The position numbers and the translations under genes were made by a program. Below are positions 10,232 to 20,846 of a stretch of DNA of 64,000 nt, piece after piece. This DNA is from DASXUG01 sp964620425 (GTDB taxonomy: Bacteria; Pseudomonadota; Gammaproteobacteria; Burkholderiales; Methylophilaceae), in the NCBI GenBank assembly GCA_964620425.1, contig CAZUGV010000006.1, positions 95,818 through 159,817 of the forward strand, read 5' to 3'. The notes beneath the pieces were generated by a model, which had not been told where the DNA came from, did not search any database, and saw only the letters and a program-made list of their open reading frames with translations. Positions within the stretch are counted from its first letter, which is position 1. Each line of letters begins with the position of its first letter.

Positions 10232-11128
10232 ATGAGTCAATTGGAGCAGTTCATTACTCGTGCGGAGCAGTTGTTATCTCGTTTAGAGCAGATATTACCG
10301 CCAGCCAAAGCCGAAGTAGATTGGTCTGCTACTGCTTGGCGCTGGCTAGTGCGCCAAGGACGCGGCAGTCTGCAAGTTGTACCGCATCCGCATCAAATCC
10401 GTTTAGACATTATTCAAAATGTAGATGACCAAAAAGCAGAAATTGTGCGCAACACACAACAGTTTGTGCGTGGCTTGCCCGCGAATAATGTGCTACTCAC
10501 TGGCGCTCGCGGTACGGGTAAATCTTCATTGGTTAAGGCATTACTTTCTGAGTTTGCAAAAGATGGCTTGCGGGTAGTTGAAGTTGAAAAGCAAGATTTG
10601 GTTGATTTGCCAGAGATTGTTGTTATGTTGCGTGACCGCCCCGAATATTTTATTGTTTTTTGCGATGATCTAACCTTTGATGCGGGTGAGCCTGGCTATA
10701 AAGCGCTTAAAGTGGTGTTGGATGGTTCGATTGCGGCAACATCAGATAATGTCTTGGTTTATGCGACCTCTAACCGTCGTCACCTAATGCCAGAGTACAT
10801 GGCTGATAATCTAGAAACGCAACACTTGGGTGAGGAGATACGCCCGAGTGATACTGTGGAAGAAAAAATCTCGCTATCCGAGCGTTTCGGTATCTGGTTG
10901 TCATTTTATGCGTTCGATCAAGATGAGTATCTCAAAGTGGCGGAGCATTGGCTAAAGCACTTTGGATATCACAAGTTCACGGATGACGCACGTCGCGCTG
11001 CGCTCCAATTTTCACTTACACGCGGTTCGCGTAGTGGTCGCGTTGCGTATCAGTTTGCACGCGATTTTATTGGTCAGCAGGCGCTTAAAAAGACCAAATC
11101 TAGCCCCGCTCAATCACGAAAAAAGTAA
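10232..11128 (+). CDS. DUF815 family AAA-type ATPase
   Basis: Predicted P-loop ATPase of 298 residues, COG2607/DUF815 type; cellular role not established. Walker A is GARGTGKS at 91-98 and Walker B is FIVFCDDLTF near 145. The C-terminal part (GIWLSFYAFDQDEYL...) is typical of the family. It sits between argJ and a Nudix gene with 3-bp gaps on both sides, so it belongs to one transcript. No Shine-Dalgarno is evident; translation is probably coupled to argJ. Confidence 0.85.
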   Translation: MSQLEQFITRAEQLLSRLEQILPPAKAEVDWSATAWRWLVRQGRGSLQVVPHPHQIRLDIIQNVDDQKAEIVRNTQQFVRGLPANNVLLTGARGTGKSSLVKALLSEFAKDGLRVVEVEKQDLVDLPEIVVMLRDRPEYFIVFCDDLTFDAGEPGYKALKVVLDGSIAATSDNVLVYATSNRRHLMPEYMADNLETQHLGEEIRPSDTVEEKISLSERFGIWLSFYAFDQDEYLKVAEHWLKHFGYHKFTDDARRAALQFSLTRGSRSGRVAYQFARDFIGQQALKKTKSSPAQSRKK

Positions 11129-11131
11129 ATT

Positions 11132-12079
11132 TTGACAGATTCCGTAATTGTTCATGCTGCAGTGGCGGTTTTTAGGCGTAGCGATGGCGCAGTGTTACTT
11201 GCGCAGCGCCCCGATGGTAAGCCTTGGGCTGGCTGGTGGGAATTTCCAGGTGGTAAGGTTGAGGCGGGTGAAACGGCGCTAGCCGCTTTGCATCGTGAGG
11301 TGCAAGAGGAGCTAGGCTCAACAGTGCTTAGCGCGTATCCGTGGTTGACACGTACCTTTGCCTATCCTGAGAAAACCGTCAAATTACATTTCTTTATGGT
11401 GCGCGATTGGCAGACTGAACCGCATGGAAGAGAGGGGCAGTTGTTAAGTTGGCAAATGCCGCCGCATCTGAATGTTTCCCCAATGTTGCCCGCAAATGAG
11501 CCAGTTCTAAATGCGCTCACATTACCACCCATTTATGCCATTACGCATTTAGACGCCCTCGGTGAAAAAGAGTTTTTTATTCGTCTTGAGTACGCTTTGC
11601 AGAATGGGCTTAAGTTGATACAGGTGCGAGAAAAGACATTAGCAATCAACACACTTAAGCGGTTTTCCCAGCAGGTGGTCAATATGGCAAATGATTTTAA
11701 TGCCCGCGTATTGATCAATGGAAATGAAGCGTTGGCTGACGAGGTAAATGCCGCTGGCGTGCATTACATTAGCCAGCAGCTGATGGCCTTGCGCGAGAAA
11801 CCAAAGCATCTGTTGTGTGCGGCATCGTGTCATAATCAGCAGGAGTTAGAGCAAGCGCAAAAGTTGGGATTGGATTTTGTGGTTTGTTCACCCGTGCTTC
11901 TAACGCTTAGTCATGTTGGCGCGCCAACGCTGGGTTGGCAAAAGTTTGGTGAGATGATAAGTGGATACTCTCTACCAATCTATGCACTGGGTGGGTTAAC
12001 TGAAGCGGCGTTAACGGAAGCATGGCATCATGGAGCGCACGGCATTGCGATGCAACGATCAGTGTGGAAAGATAAGTGA
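11132..12079 (+). CDS. Nudix hydrolase fused to ThiE/TenI-like domain
   Basis: Two-domain protein of 315 residues. The N-terminal MutT-type Nudix domain has an intact box (G41, E47, then REVQEELG at 55-62). MutT relatives hydrolyse 8-oxo-dGTP and so prevent A:T to C:G mutations. The C-terminal half (about 133-312) is a thiamine-phosphate-synthase/TenI-like barrel with QVREK and the ALGGL loop; whether it makes thiamine phosphate is not known. The start is a TTG 3 bp after the previous stop; no ATG fits the N-terminus [16 protein letters not shown]. This fusion is recurrent in proteobacteria, so it is not a frameshift artefact. Confidence 0.88.
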   Translation: MTDSVIVHAAVAVFRRSDGAVLLAQRPDGKPWAGWWEFPGGKVEAGETALAALHREVQEELGSTVLSAYPWLTRTFAYPEKTVKLHFFMVRDWQTEPHGREGQLLSWQMPPHLNVSPMLPANEPVLNALTLPPIYAITHLDALGEKEFFIRLEYALQNGLKLIQVREKTLAINTLKRFSQQVVNMANDFNARVLINGNEALADEVNAAGVHYISQQLMALREKPKHLLCAASCHNQQELEQAQKLGLDFVVCSPVLLTLSHVGAPTLGWQKFGEMISGYSLPIYALGGLTEAALTEAWHHGAHGIAMQRSVWKDK

Positions 12080-12549
12080 TTCAGTTGATTCAGTCTTTGC
12101 TTAAGTCACAGTTTTCTAAGTTAATGATTGCCATGCTTTTAGGCATACTTAGTGCTGTTTTTTATGTTAATTGGTTTAGCACTCAGTCCGAAAAGTCTGC
12201 AATAGTTCAATTGCCCTGCTCAAATATCATGGTCGGTTGTGGTAATGCGAACATAAAAATTAATGCGGATCGTCAACCGCAGGTTATGCGTGCATTTAAA
12301 TTAAACGTTACCACCGTGCCAGCAAGTCAGATTTATGTTGACTTTGCGATGGCGGGGATGAGCATGGGGCTTAATCGGTATAAGTTAATTCAGCAAGCCG
12401 ATGGTCGCTGGCAGAGCGAAGTGATATTGCCGCTCTGTGTGCAAGGGAGAAGCGATTGGTTAATGGAGGTGACCGTGAGTACCTCCGCTGTTGGATTTTC
12501 CAGCAATGTCGAAAAGCGCTATCGCTTAGTATTTCAAGCGTCCAAATAA
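12076..12549 (+). CDS. FixH-like membrane-anchored periplasmic protein
   Basis: Protein of 157 residues with one N-terminal membrane segment (about 15-35) and a periplasmic beta-sandwich-like domain. The pattern [13 protein letters not shown]...[10 protein letters not shown] resembles FixH/YtkA-like proteins linked to copper handling and oxidase maturation. The GTG start overlaps the upstream stop (GTGA), so it is coupled to the Nudix gene. It converges with a PCu(A)C copper chaperone gene 16 bp away, which supports a copper-related role. The family assignment is by pattern only. Confidence 0.6.
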   Translation: MIQLIQSLLKSQFSKLMIAMLLGILSAVFYVNWFSTQSEKSAIVQLPCSNIMVGCGNANIKINADRQPQVMRAFKLNVTTVPASQIYVDFAMAGMSMGLNRYKLIQQADGRWQSEVILPLCVQGRSDWLMEVTVSTSAVGFSSNVEKRYRLVFQASK

Positions 12550-12565
12550 CCGTTAATCTTAAAGC

Positions 12566-13012
12566 TTATTCAGGCTCGCCTTCACGAACAGGGCTAGAAA
12601 CCTCTAAGGTACTCACTTTGCCAGCAGCGTCTTTAAAAAAAAGCTTGAACGTTACATTGCTGCCAGCGGTTAGTGGCTTTTTAATATCAAACAACATGAG
12701 GTGATACCCACCAGGCTCAAGCTTGTAAGGCTTGCCTTTTTCGAGCGCAATTTCATCCAACATGCGCATTTCCATCACGCCATTATTCATAGACATGCTG
12801 TGAAGTTCAACTTTGCCAATATCTGCGCTCTCTACCTTAAATAAAGTGGCGTTTTCCTGACTGGTGAGCGTCATAAAGCCAGCGGCAATCTCCTGACCTG
12901 GTTTGGTTGCACGTACCCAAGCGTCATCTACGTTAACGGATTGTTCTGGCTGACCGCATGCCACTAGCAAGCAAAACAGGCTTAAAATAAATAATTTAAT
13001 TTTGTACATCAT
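12566..13012 (-). CDS. copper chaperone PCu(A)C lipoprotein
   Basis: Periplasmic copper(I) carrier that helps load cytochrome oxidase. It has a lipoprotein signal with lipobox LVAC near residue 19, then the DUF461/PCuAC domain with its Met/His ligands (HSMSM, MEMRM, and GGYHLML). The length of 148 is normal. There are two possible ATGs (13012 and 13009). The Shine-Dalgarno AGGA, inside the end of yacG, is better spaced for 13009. It is transcribed with yacG, whose stop overlaps its start. Confidence 0.9.
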   Translation of the reverse strand: MMYKIKLFILSLFCLLVACGQPEQSVNVDDAWVRATKPGQEIAAGFMTLTSQENATLFKVESADIGKVELHSMSMNNGVMEMRMLDEIALEKGKPYKLEPGGYHLMLFDIKKPLTAGSNVTFKLFFKDAAGKVSTLEVSSPVREGEPE

Positions 13013-13203
13013 TATTCCTCTTCAATGTTGTCGTTTGGCTTGATCGGCTCTGGAATGCGATAGCTTTCGGTTGCCCATTGCCCTAAATCAATCAGGCGGC
13101 AACGTTGCGAACAAAAAGGGCGAAAAGCATTTTCGGATGAGTATTCAGATTTTGCGCCACATTGCGGGCAGGTGACAATACGTTTTTTTGTGGGGGTTGT
13201 CAT
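13012..13203 (-). CDS. yacG: DNA gyrase inhibitor YacG
   Basis: Small zinc protein of 63 residues. CPQCG and CSQRC supply the four zinc ligands, followed by the conserved [15 protein letters not shown]. In E. coli YacG binds GyrB and blocks DNA binding. It lies between zapD and the PCu(A)C gene on the same strand, as part of the pilD-coaE-zapD-yacG series. Confidence 0.93.
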   Translation of the reverse strand: MTTPTKKRIVTCPQCGAKSEYSSENAFRPFCSQRCRLIDLGQWATESYRIPEPIKPNDNIEEE

Positions 13204-13236
13204 GTGGCGTTTGAGGTATTGCGAGTAATTTAGTTA

Positions 13237-13995
13237 TTACAAGTTACATAAGGTGAGCGTGAAGGCAACATCTTTTTCATATAAGCGCGGCTTTTCATTA
13301 GTGGTCAAACTGTTAAACCTAATGTTGATGGCGTACTTGTTTGCGCTTACTTCTGGAAAGCAACTTTCTTCATCGCTAAGTTCTATTTTTAACATTTGTG
13401 CTGGTTTTACGCCACCCAGCATTTGTTGGAAATTGCCGCCATGCGCTATAAGATGAGAGGATATGCCACTCCCACGTAGCATTCGCAAAATGATGGTAAT
13501 TGCTTGGTGAATTGGCATCAGCGCTTTTAGCCACTGGTCTAAATCAGCTCTTCGGCTATCGGTGTCAAGACCTAACCAAAAGTGATAAGAGGGTAGGTCG
13601 AATTCACACACGCCACCTGGAATCACTGCGCGTTGTTTGATGCTCATAAGCCATTCATTATCTCGCAGAGACTGACCTAGCTTGCTTAGATTGTTGCGTA
13701 AATTATTGGCGCTTATGTCAATTTCTTTGATAGTGTCAGATAACACGGTAGCGTTAATTGATGGGTTCCCTAGCAAGCCATTCAGCATCATCTTTTGGCG
13801 GTCTAGCTCTTGCAATAAATCTGTTTTAAGCTCTGCGCGGTCTATTACATCAAGTATTTGAAACACATTGACGAGCGCATGATGATGATTAATCTCATGC
13901 TCGCCATTTAAATTAAACAAAGTTTTGGCGAACAAATCTTCTAGCCGCAGTAGGGTTCTGATTCTTTCATTAAATGGATAGTCGTAACTTGGCAC
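13237..13995 (-). CDS. zapD: cell division protein ZapD
   Basis: FtsZ-bundling protein of the Z ring, 252 residues (DUF1342). The N-terminus YDYPFNERIRTLLRLEDLF is the family signature. The start is GTG at 13995; an in-frame stop lies a short way upstream and no ATG is available. It sits between yacG and coaE, the conserved proteobacterial neighbourhood. A gap of 120 bp from coaE holds nothing I can identify. Confidence 0.94.
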   Translation of the reverse strand: MPSYDYPFNERIRTLLRLEDLFAKTLFNLNGEHEINHHHALVNVFQILDVIDRAELKTDLLQELDRQKMMLNGLLGNPSINATVLSDTIKEIDISANNLRNNLSKLGQSLRDNEWLMSIKQRAVIPGGVCEFDLPSYHFWLGLDTDSRRADLDQWLKALMPIHQAITIILRMLRGSGISSHLIAHGGNFQQMLGGVKPAQMLKIELSDEESCFPEVSANKYAINIRFNSLTTNEKPRLYEKDVAFTLTLCNL

Positions 13996-14115
13996 TAGTT
14001 TACTTTTGTACTTTTATGTTTGTGTTGGTTCAAAATGATGGCTAGTCAAACTGCCTAGCTTATTCAAGCTGGCCAAGATTATTGTTTTAATTAAACTTGT
14101 TGTAGATTATCAGAT

Positions 14116-14724
14116 TTATTCGCTAACTATGCAAGCTTGCACGTACTTTTTGTGCATTTCATTCACTTTTTCTATTAGTGATTCGATGGTTCCGTCATTT
14201 TCGATGATGTCATTAGCCAGCGCACGTCGGAAACTGCGAGAGGCCTGCGCCGCGATAATCGATTGCACCAACTCTACTGTCATCCCTGGTCGCTGAGATG
14301 TGCGCTCAATTTGTTGCGATTCGTCACAATCAATCAGTAATGTGCGCTTCACGACTCCTGAATAGCGATCGGTTTCAAAAAACAGGGGGATGGCTAAAAT
14401 TTGATACGCTGCTGTGGTGTTGCTAAATAGTTCACGCATCGCTTGTGCATGAATTGCAGGGTGTAAAATGGCTTCAAGTTTTTTGCGATCAGCATCTGAT
14501 GAGAAGACTTTACCACGCATCATCGCACGGTTTAATGCGCCGTCATCAGTCACAAACGCTTGACCAAAGGCTGTCGCAATTTCTTGCACAATTGGTTGAC
14601 CTGCTGAGGTTAGTTGTCTTGAAATTACATCAACATCGACAATCGGCACACCCAGATTAGCAAATGTTTTTGCAGCCTCGCTTTTACCCGCACCTATGCC
14701 ACCAGTCAAAGCAACAACATACAT
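14116..14724 (-). CDS. coaE: dephospho-CoA kinase
   Basis: Last step of coenzyme A synthesis: phosphorylates the 3' hydroxyl of dephospho-CoA. P-loop GGIGAGKS at residues 8-15; the length of 202 is normal. The ribosome-binding site GGAG lies inside the last codons of pilD, and the ATG is 4 bp past the pilD stop, so the two are translationally linked. Confidence 0.97.
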   Translation of the reverse strand: MYVVALTGGIGAGKSEAAKTFANLGVPIVDVDVISRQLTSAGQPIVQEIATAFGQAFVTDDGALNRAMMRGKVFSSDADRKKLEAILHPAIHAQAMRELFSNTTAAYQILAIPLFFETDRYSGVVKRTLLIDCDESQQIERTSQRPGMTVELVQSIIAAQASRSFRRALANDIIENDGTIESLIEKVNEMHKKYVQACIVSE

Positions 14725-14728
14725 ATTA

Positions 14729-15613
14729 TTAAGCTCCTAAATAAATTTTTGATAATTGATCACCACAAAATAGGGCGGCAATCCCAGCAATTGCGAGGTA
14801 AGGGCCAAAGGGGATTGGCACTTCTCGTCCATGTTTTGCAAATACGATTAAACTAATACCGACTATAGTACCAGCAATTGAAGATAGTAAAATTACAGCG
14901 GGCAACAGTTGCCATCCAAACCACGCACCAATCGCGGCAAGAAGTTTGAAATCACCATACCCCATCCCTTCTTTGCCAGTGATCAGTTTAAATAACCAAT
15001 AGACAGACCATAAGGAGAGGTAACCCAATACGGCCCCAATGACTGCACTTTGTAAGTCACAAAACCCATGATTCAGGTTAACAAGTAAGCCAAGCCAAAC
15101 CAGAGGCAATGTGATGTCGTCTGGGAGAAGCTGTGTGTCTAAATCAATGAAAGTCAGCGCAATTAAGGCAAGAATAAAAAACCAAGACACTAATGTTAAG
15201 CCAGTGGCGCCTAATTTCCAGCTGATGCTGGCGAATAATATGCCTGTGAGCAGTTCCACCAGTGGGTAGCGAATGCTAATCGGGCTTGTGCATTTTTTAC
15301 ATTTTCCGCGTAAAAATAAGTAACTGATCACTGGAATGTTTTCTAATGCGGAAATTTGATGACCACAGTTCGGACAAGCTGATCTCGGCACGACCAAGTT
15401 ATATTTGATTTCTTCTTGCGTATTGTTTGTTTCGGGTTGCCCCAAAAAATCTCTACAGTTTTGCTGCCACTCACGCTCCATCATTTTGGGTAACCGATGG
15501 ATTACAACGTTTAAGAAACTTCCAAATAACAAACCAATTAAAGCAGAGAAAAAAATAAAGCTATTTAAGTCGGCTTGAAACAAACTTATAACGTTATTGA
15601 AGAAATCAGGCAT
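14729..15613 (-). CDS. pilD: prepilin leader peptidase/N-methyltransferase
   Basis: Inner-membrane aspartic protease that cleaves and methylates type IV prepilins and type II pseudopilins. 294 residues, multiple membrane helices. A cytoplasmic zinc loop with two cysteine pairs (CPNC, CKKC) is near residues 79-110. The catalytic aspartates lie in [10 protein letters not shown] and GYGDFKLL. The pilB and pilC genes that often precede pilD are absent here; an unrelated small gene faces away upstream. Confidence 0.95.
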   Translation of the reverse strand: MPDFFNNVISLFQADLNSFIFFSALIGLLFGSFLNVVIHRLPKMMEREWQQNCRDFLGQPETNNTQEEIKYNLVVPRSACPNCGHQISALENIPVISYLFLRGKCKKCTSPISIRYPLVELLTGILFASISWKLGATGLTLVSWFFILALIALTFIDLDTQLLPDDITLPLVWLGLLVNLNHGFCDLQSAVIGAVLGYLSLWSVYWLFKLITGKEGMGYGDFKLLAAIGAWFGWQLLPAVILLSSIAGTIVGISLIVFAKHGREVPIPFGPYLAIAGIAALFCGDQLSKIYLGA

Positions 15614-15754
15614 AAAAGTGGCTTTTAATTAAACTTAAAGCATCTTCGCACCGATATAAACTGAAGGCAATAGTGTTGTGTCTGTTGCTCTGCATTTCGG
15701 TGTCGAGTTTTGGTGGTGTTTGTTTTGCTTTTTTATTTTTGAAAGGATATGAAA

Positions 15755-16075
15755 ATGTCACAAACTTTAGTAAACGAAGCATGGAATATCCCCGTGGTTA
15801 GGCGTGTAGAGGTTGATTTGCAAGGATGGATGCAACAACTTACAGGGTGTGCAAATTGGGAAATTACTGATGAAGAAGACGATGAAGACTACATGAGTTT
15901 TGCCATGCAATTGGGTCGTCAGCATGCTGAAATTACGCTCTACCATAATGGCTACGCAGTCGTGGATGTTGATGGAGAGGCGCTCTTTGATGGTGCATTA
16001 ACGACAACAACGAGCGAATGCGCGCACCTAAACTACTACTACGCAGACAGTGGCGAGAAAATACACCTGAATTAG
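15755..16075 (+). CDS. hypothetical acidic protein
   Basis: Not recognised. 106 residues, with no membrane segment or signal peptide. There is a strongly acidic run around EEDDEDY and a GYAVVDVDGEALFDG stretch that looks like a small beta-rich fold. The start at 15755 is chosen because GAAAGG lies about 8 nt upstream; the alternative ATG at 15749 would sit too close. It is divergent from pilD and convergent with ispB. The good ribosome-binding site and clean reading frame make it a real gene; function unknown. Confidence 0.7.
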   Translation: MSQTLVNEAWNIPVVRRVEVDLQGWMQQLTGCANWEITDEEDDEDYMSFAMQLGRQHAEITLYHNGYAVVDVDGEALFDGALTTTTSECAHLNYYYADSGEKIHLN

Positions 16076-16080
16076 CAACG

Positions 16081-16116
16081 CCGTTTTAGCAAAAACACAA
16101 ACTTAGGCTAAAACGG
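16081..16116. terminator. hairpin between convergent genes
   Basis: CCGTTTTAGC (16081-16090) pairs perfectly with GCTAAAACGG (16107-16116), loop 16 nt, in the 45-bp gap between the hypothetical gene and ispB. There is no long T run, so it is a weak or Rho-assisted terminator or a transcript-stabilising stem. Confidence 0.5.
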
Positions 16117-16120
16117 TAGG

Positions 16121-17089
16121 TTAATACTTTCTTGCTACAGCAAAAGCGGCTAAGTCGAGCATGGTTTGTTTGAATGTTGTGTTTTGTATTGAGGCAATCG
16201 ATGCGCATGCGGCATCTGCTTCCGCTTTTGCAAGTTGGATAACGTGGGTAAGGGCTCCCGTTTCATGAACGGCTTGAATTACGCCTTCTAGTTCGTCGAG
16301 CCCACCCTGCTCAATGGCGTTGCGTATCATGTCGCGTTGTTGGGCATTGCCATTACGCATCGCGTATAACAGTGGAAGCGTAGGCTTGCCTTCAGCAAGA
16401 TCATCCCCAAGATTCTTGCCGATGCGCTGACCATCACCGTCTAAATCTAAAACATCATCAATCAGTTGGAAGGCCGTGCCCAAGTGCATGCCGTACTTTG
16501 CCATGGCTTGTTCTTGTGCTGGACTGGCGTTGGAAACAATAGCACCCAGTCTAGCGGCTGCTTCAAAAAGTTTGGCAGTTTTGAAGTGAATCACCTTCAA
16601 ATAAGCTTCATCAGTCACATCTGCGTCATGTACATTTAATAGTTGCAGCACTTCACCTTCAGCAATGATATTGGTTGCTTCTGCTAACACTTCCATTACA
16701 CGCATATTGTTAATGTTCACCATCATTTGAAAGGCGCGCGTGTAAACAAAATCACCTACCAACACACTAGCAGCATTTCCAAATAGATTATTGGCAGTGG
16801 CTCGACCGCGGCGCATCGCTGACTCATCTACCACATCATCATGGAGCAAAGTGGCTGTGTGGATAAACTCAACAATCGCTGCTAAGGAATGATGATTGGC
16901 TTGTATCGACCCGAAGGTACCAGCAGAAAGTAACACGAGTGCTGGTCGTAAGCGTTTTCCACCACTATTGATGATGTAATCAGCAACTTGATTAATTAGC
17001 ACAACTTCGGAGTGTAGTGATTTTCGAATCACTGTGTCGACGGCAAGCATGTCATCGGCTATACAATTTTGTAGAAATGAGAGCGACAC
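16121..17089 (-). CDS. ispB: polyprenyl (octaprenyl) diphosphate synthase
   Basis: Trans-prenyltransferase that makes the C40-type side chain of ubiquinone. 322 residues. First aspartate-rich motif DDVVD (84-88, followed by RRG), second motif in LIDDVLD. The GTG start at 17089 keeps the N-terminus usual for the family; an internal ATG at residue 14 is the alternative. It is divergent from rplU, the arrangement shared by many proteobacteria. Confidence 0.95.
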   Translation of the reverse strand: MSLSFLQNCIADDMLAVDTVIRKSLHSEVVLINQVADYIINSGGKRLRPALVLLSAGTFGSIQANHHSLAAIVEFIHTATLLHDDVVDESAMRRGRATANNLFGNAASVLVGDFVYTRAFQMMVNINNMRVMEVLAEATNIIAEGEVLQLLNVHDADVTDEAYLKVIHFKTAKLFEAAARLGAIVSNASPAQEQAMAKYGMHLGTAFQLIDDVLDLDGDGQRIGKNLGDDLAEGKPTLPLLYAMRNGNAQQRDMIRNAIEQGGLDELEGVIQAVHETGALTHVIQLAKAEADAACASIASIQNTTFKQTMLDLAAFAVARKY

Positions 17090-17266
17090 TAAAATATCTG
17101 CCAGAGCGAAAAATTGTGTAATTCTAGCATAGGCAGACTCATTCTTTCACACTCAGATTAGCCGTATCTTTGAGAATTTGACATTGCGACACGGGCGGGA
17201 GGTAATCAAATTTAGTCTAAAAAGCCTAGGTTGCTAATATGTTCTGATTAAAGGTAATATTTTACT

Positions 17267-17294
17267 TTGCGTGAGAGATAATTTTGCGTATAAT
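17267..17294 (+). promoter_or_regulatory. sigma-70-type promoter of rplU-rpmA
   Basis: TTGCGT (17267-17272), 16-nt spacer, TATAAT (17289-17294). A transcription start near 17300 places the reading-frame ATG further upstream inside the promoter, which helps fix the rplU start downstream. Confidence 0.65.
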
Positions 17295-17334
17295 GCTCGA
17301 TTCATTTGAATGTGTAGCGAACGAGGCAGGCAGT

Positions 17335-17658
17335 ATGAGCGCAAATATGTACGCAGTAATTAAAACGGGCGGTAAGCAATATCGTGTTACCCCTGGCTTA
17401 AGACTTAAGGTTGAGAAGTTGGAAACTGAAGTTGGCGGCAACGTAACAATCGACCAAGTGTTGATGGTTGCGGATGGTGAAGATGTGAAAATTGGTGCTC
17501 CTTTAATTCAAGGTGCAAAAGTGCAAGCTAAAGTGCTTTCACACGGTCGTGGCGACAAAGTGATGATTTTTAAATTCCGTCGTCGTAAGCACTACCGTAA
17601 GACACAAGGTCATCGTCAAAGTTATACTGAAATCCAAATTGAGAAAATTGCTGCTTAA
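17335..17658 (+). CDS. rplU: 50S ribosomal protein L21
   Basis: Large-subunit ribosomal protein that binds 23S rRNA and contacts L20. The core begins [14 protein letters not shown] and ends with the basic [16 protein letters not shown] segment. I chose ATG 17335 because GAGG (17323-17326) is spaced 8 nt from it. The ATG at 17347 would give the more usual MYAVIK N-terminus but has no clear ribosome-binding site. It is followed by rpmA, 22 bp away. Confidence 0.95.
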   Translation: MSANMYAVIKTGGKQYRVTPGLRLKVEKLETEVGGNVTIDQVLMVADGEDVKIGAPLIQGAKVQAKVLSHGRGDKVMIFKFRRRKHYRKTQGHRQSYTEIQIEKIAA

Positions 17659-17680
17659 TTAAGCAGGAAAAGGATAAAAA

Positions 17681-17938
17681 ATGGCACACAAGAAAGCAGG
17701 CGGGAGTTCCCGTAACGGTCGCGATTCACAAGCCCAACGATTAGGTGTTAAGGCTTTTGGTGAGCAAGTAATTTCGGCAGGTAGCATTATCGTGCGTCAA
17801 CGCGGTACACGTATGCATGCTGGTTTGAATGTGGGTATGGGCAAAGACCATACTTTGTTTGCTAAAATCGATGGCAAAGTAACTTTTACTGTTAAAGGTG
17901 CTTTACGTCGTAAAATGGTTAACATCGTTCCAGTTTAA
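17681..17938 (+). CDS. rpmA: 50S ribosomal protein L27
   Basis: Large-subunit protein near the peptidyl-transferase centre. The 85 residues begin [20 protein letters not shown], the standard proteobacterial N-terminus with no cleavable extension. AGGA precedes the ATG. A strong terminator follows. Confidence 0.98.
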   Translation: MAHKKAGGSSRNGRDSQAQRLGVKAFGEQVISAGSIIVRQRGTRMHAGLNVGMGKDHTLFAKIDGKVTFTVKGALRRKMVNIVPV

Positions 17939-17955
17939 GGCTTAACGGTCTAAAT

Positions 17956-17987
17956 AAAAGCCCTATCAGCTTGGTAGGGCTTTTTTG
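17956..17987 (+). terminator. intrinsic terminator after rpmA
   Basis: AAAAGCCCTA (17956-17965) pairs with TAGGGCTTTT (17975-17984), then more T residues. It ends the rplU-rpmA transcript before obgE. Confidence 0.9.
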
Positions 17988-18029
17988 TTTTTACAGGCAA
18001 CATTTCTTGCGAAGGAAGTCACCGATTGA

Positions 18030-19127
<1,098 letters not shown>

Positions 19128-19138
19128 GGAAGTCACCG

Positions 19139-20266
19139 TTGAGCGAACATATTTCACTGCTATCTGATGCTAAATGCTTGGTGGTTAAAGTAGGTTCAAG
19201 CTTGGTTACCAATAATGGCGAGGGATTAGATCGGCAAGCCATTGCGGCTTGGGCGAGTCAAATTAGTCAGTTGGTGAAAGACGGTAAACAGGTGGTCTTG
19301 GTTTCCAGCGGTGCTGTCGCAGAGGGTATGCAAAGGCTTGGTTGGAAAAAGCGCCCTACTGCAGTCAATGAGTTACAGGCCGCCGCCGCCGTTGGGCAAA
19401 TGGGGTTGGTGCAAATGTACGAAACCTGTTTTAGTCAGCATGGTTTGCACACGGCACAAGTGTTGCTGACGCATGATGATTTGGCGGATCGCAAGCGTTA
19501 CCTTAACGCCCGCAGCACCTTACGTACATTACTAGAGCTAAAAGTGATCCCTATCATCAATGAGAATGATACCGTGGTGACCGATGAAATTCGTTTTGGC
19601 GATAACGATACATTGGGTTCCTTGGTTGCAAATTTAATCGAGGCCGATACGCTAGTGATTCTCACCGATCAGTCTGGCTTATATTCTGCTGATCCACGTA
19701 AAAGTCCCGACGCGGAATTTATTCATCAAGCCGTGGCAGGAACGCCAGCTTTGGAAGAAATGGCGGGCGGTGCGGGCAGTATCGTTGGCACAGGAGGGAT
19801 GTTGACAAAAATACTCGCTGCAAAACGCGCGGCACGTAGTGGTGCGCATACGATTATTGCCTCTGGCCGTGAAAGTCAGGTGTTAGTGCGATTGGCTAAC
19901 GGCGAAACTATTGGTACCCATTTGCGCGCAGAACAATTTAAGCTGGTTGCAAAAAAACAATGGATGGCAGACCATTTGCGAGTCAATGGTCGCTTGGTGT
20001 TGGATGATGGCGCCGTTAAAGTCCTGATGGCGGATGGCAAAAGTTTGTTGCCGATAGGGGTGACAGCGGTTGAGGGTAGTTTTGAGCGAGGCGATGTGGT
20101 GGCCTGTGTGGATGTCCAAGGTAAAGAGTTAGCACGTGGATTGGTGAATTACAACTCGAGTGAAACTGCTAAAATTTTACGTAAGCCGAGTAATGAAATC
20201 GCCCAAATTTTGGGGTATGTGGATGAGTTAGAGCTAATTCATCGCGATAATTTAGTGATTATTTAA
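19139..20266 (+). CDS. proB: glutamate 5-kinase
   Basis: First step of proline synthesis: ATP-dependent phosphorylation of glutamate. An amino-acid-kinase domain ([15 protein letters not shown] near the N-terminus, INENDTV) and a C-terminal PUA domain (about 275-365) make up the usual long form. The start is TTG at 19139 with AAGGA 8 nt upstream. It follows obgE as in many betaproteobacteria; proA is not adjacent. Confidence 0.96.
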   Translation: MSEHISLLSDAKCLVVKVGSSLVTNNGEGLDRQAIAAWASQISQLVKDGKQVVLVSSGAVAEGMQRLGWKKRPTAVNELQAAAAVGQMGLVQMYETCFSQHGLHTAQVLLTHDDLADRKRYLNARSTLRTLLELKVIPIINENDTVVTDEIRFGDNDTLGSLVANLIEADTLVILTDQSGLYSADPRKSPDAEFIHQAVAGTPALEEMAGGAGSIVGTGGMLTKILAAKRAARSGAHTIIASGRESQVLVRLANGETIGTHLRAEQFKLVAKKQWMADHLRVNGRLVLDDGAVKVLMADGKSLLPIGVTAVEGSFERGDVVACVDVQGKELARGLVNYNSSETAKILRKPSNEIAQILGYVDELELIHRDNLVII

Positions 20267-20312
20267 CAGATATAGAGAACATATCTAAGCATAAGCGGTG
20301 TAAGGGAAAAGT

Positions 20313-20813
20313 ATGAAACAAGAACAGGCTAAAGTTGCCATCATTATGGGTTCAGATAGCGATTGGCCAACCATGCGCGCTGCCGCTACAATGTTGGCTG
20401 ATTTGGGTGTGAGTTATCATGCGCAAGTGATTTCAGCACATCGAACGCCTGATTTAATGTTTGAATTTGCTGAAAATGCAGCAGCGCAAGGCTTTAAAGT
20501 GATTATTGCAGGCGCTGGTGGCGCCGCACATTTGCCAGGGATGGTTGCCGCCAAAACGACTTTGCCCGTGTTGGGTGTGCCGGTCGCCTCTAAGCATTTG
20601 CAAGGGCAAGACTCACTCCTTTCAATCGTGCAAATGCCAAAGGGTATCCCCGTTGCGACTTTTGCGATTGGTGAGGCGGGGGCGGCGAATGCAGGTTTGT
20701 TTGCGGCTTCTATTTTGGCAGTTTCAGATCCAGATTTAGCCAATAAAATGGTAAATTTTAGAGTCGCATTATCCGAAAAAGTGTTGGCAATGCAGTTGCC
20801 AGATCAGCCGTAA
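20313..20813 (+). CDS. purE: N5-carboxyaminoimidazole ribonucleotide mutase
   Basis: Purine biosynthesis: converts N5-CAIR to CAIR. The class I signature GSDSDWPTM and the SAHRTPD loop are present; 166 residues is normal. AAGGG is well spaced from the ATG. It is followed by purK, its pathway partner, 33 bp downstream. Confidence 0.97.
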   Translation: MKQEQAKVAIIMGSDSDWPTMRAAATMLADLGVSYHAQVISAHRTPDLMFEFAENAAAQGFKVIIAGAGGAAHLPGMVAAKTTLPVLGVPVASKHLQGQDSLLSIVQMPKGIPVATFAIGEAGAANAGLFAASILAVSDPDLANKMVNFRVALSEKVLAMQLPDQP

Positions 20814-20846
20814 ACTAAAAAAACAATCACCGTTTAGGGGTAAATC

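Noticed and set aside
11132..12079. Frameshift-joined mutT and thiE genes
   Set aside because: A single continuous frame with a normal linker; the same fusion is known in other proteobacteria.
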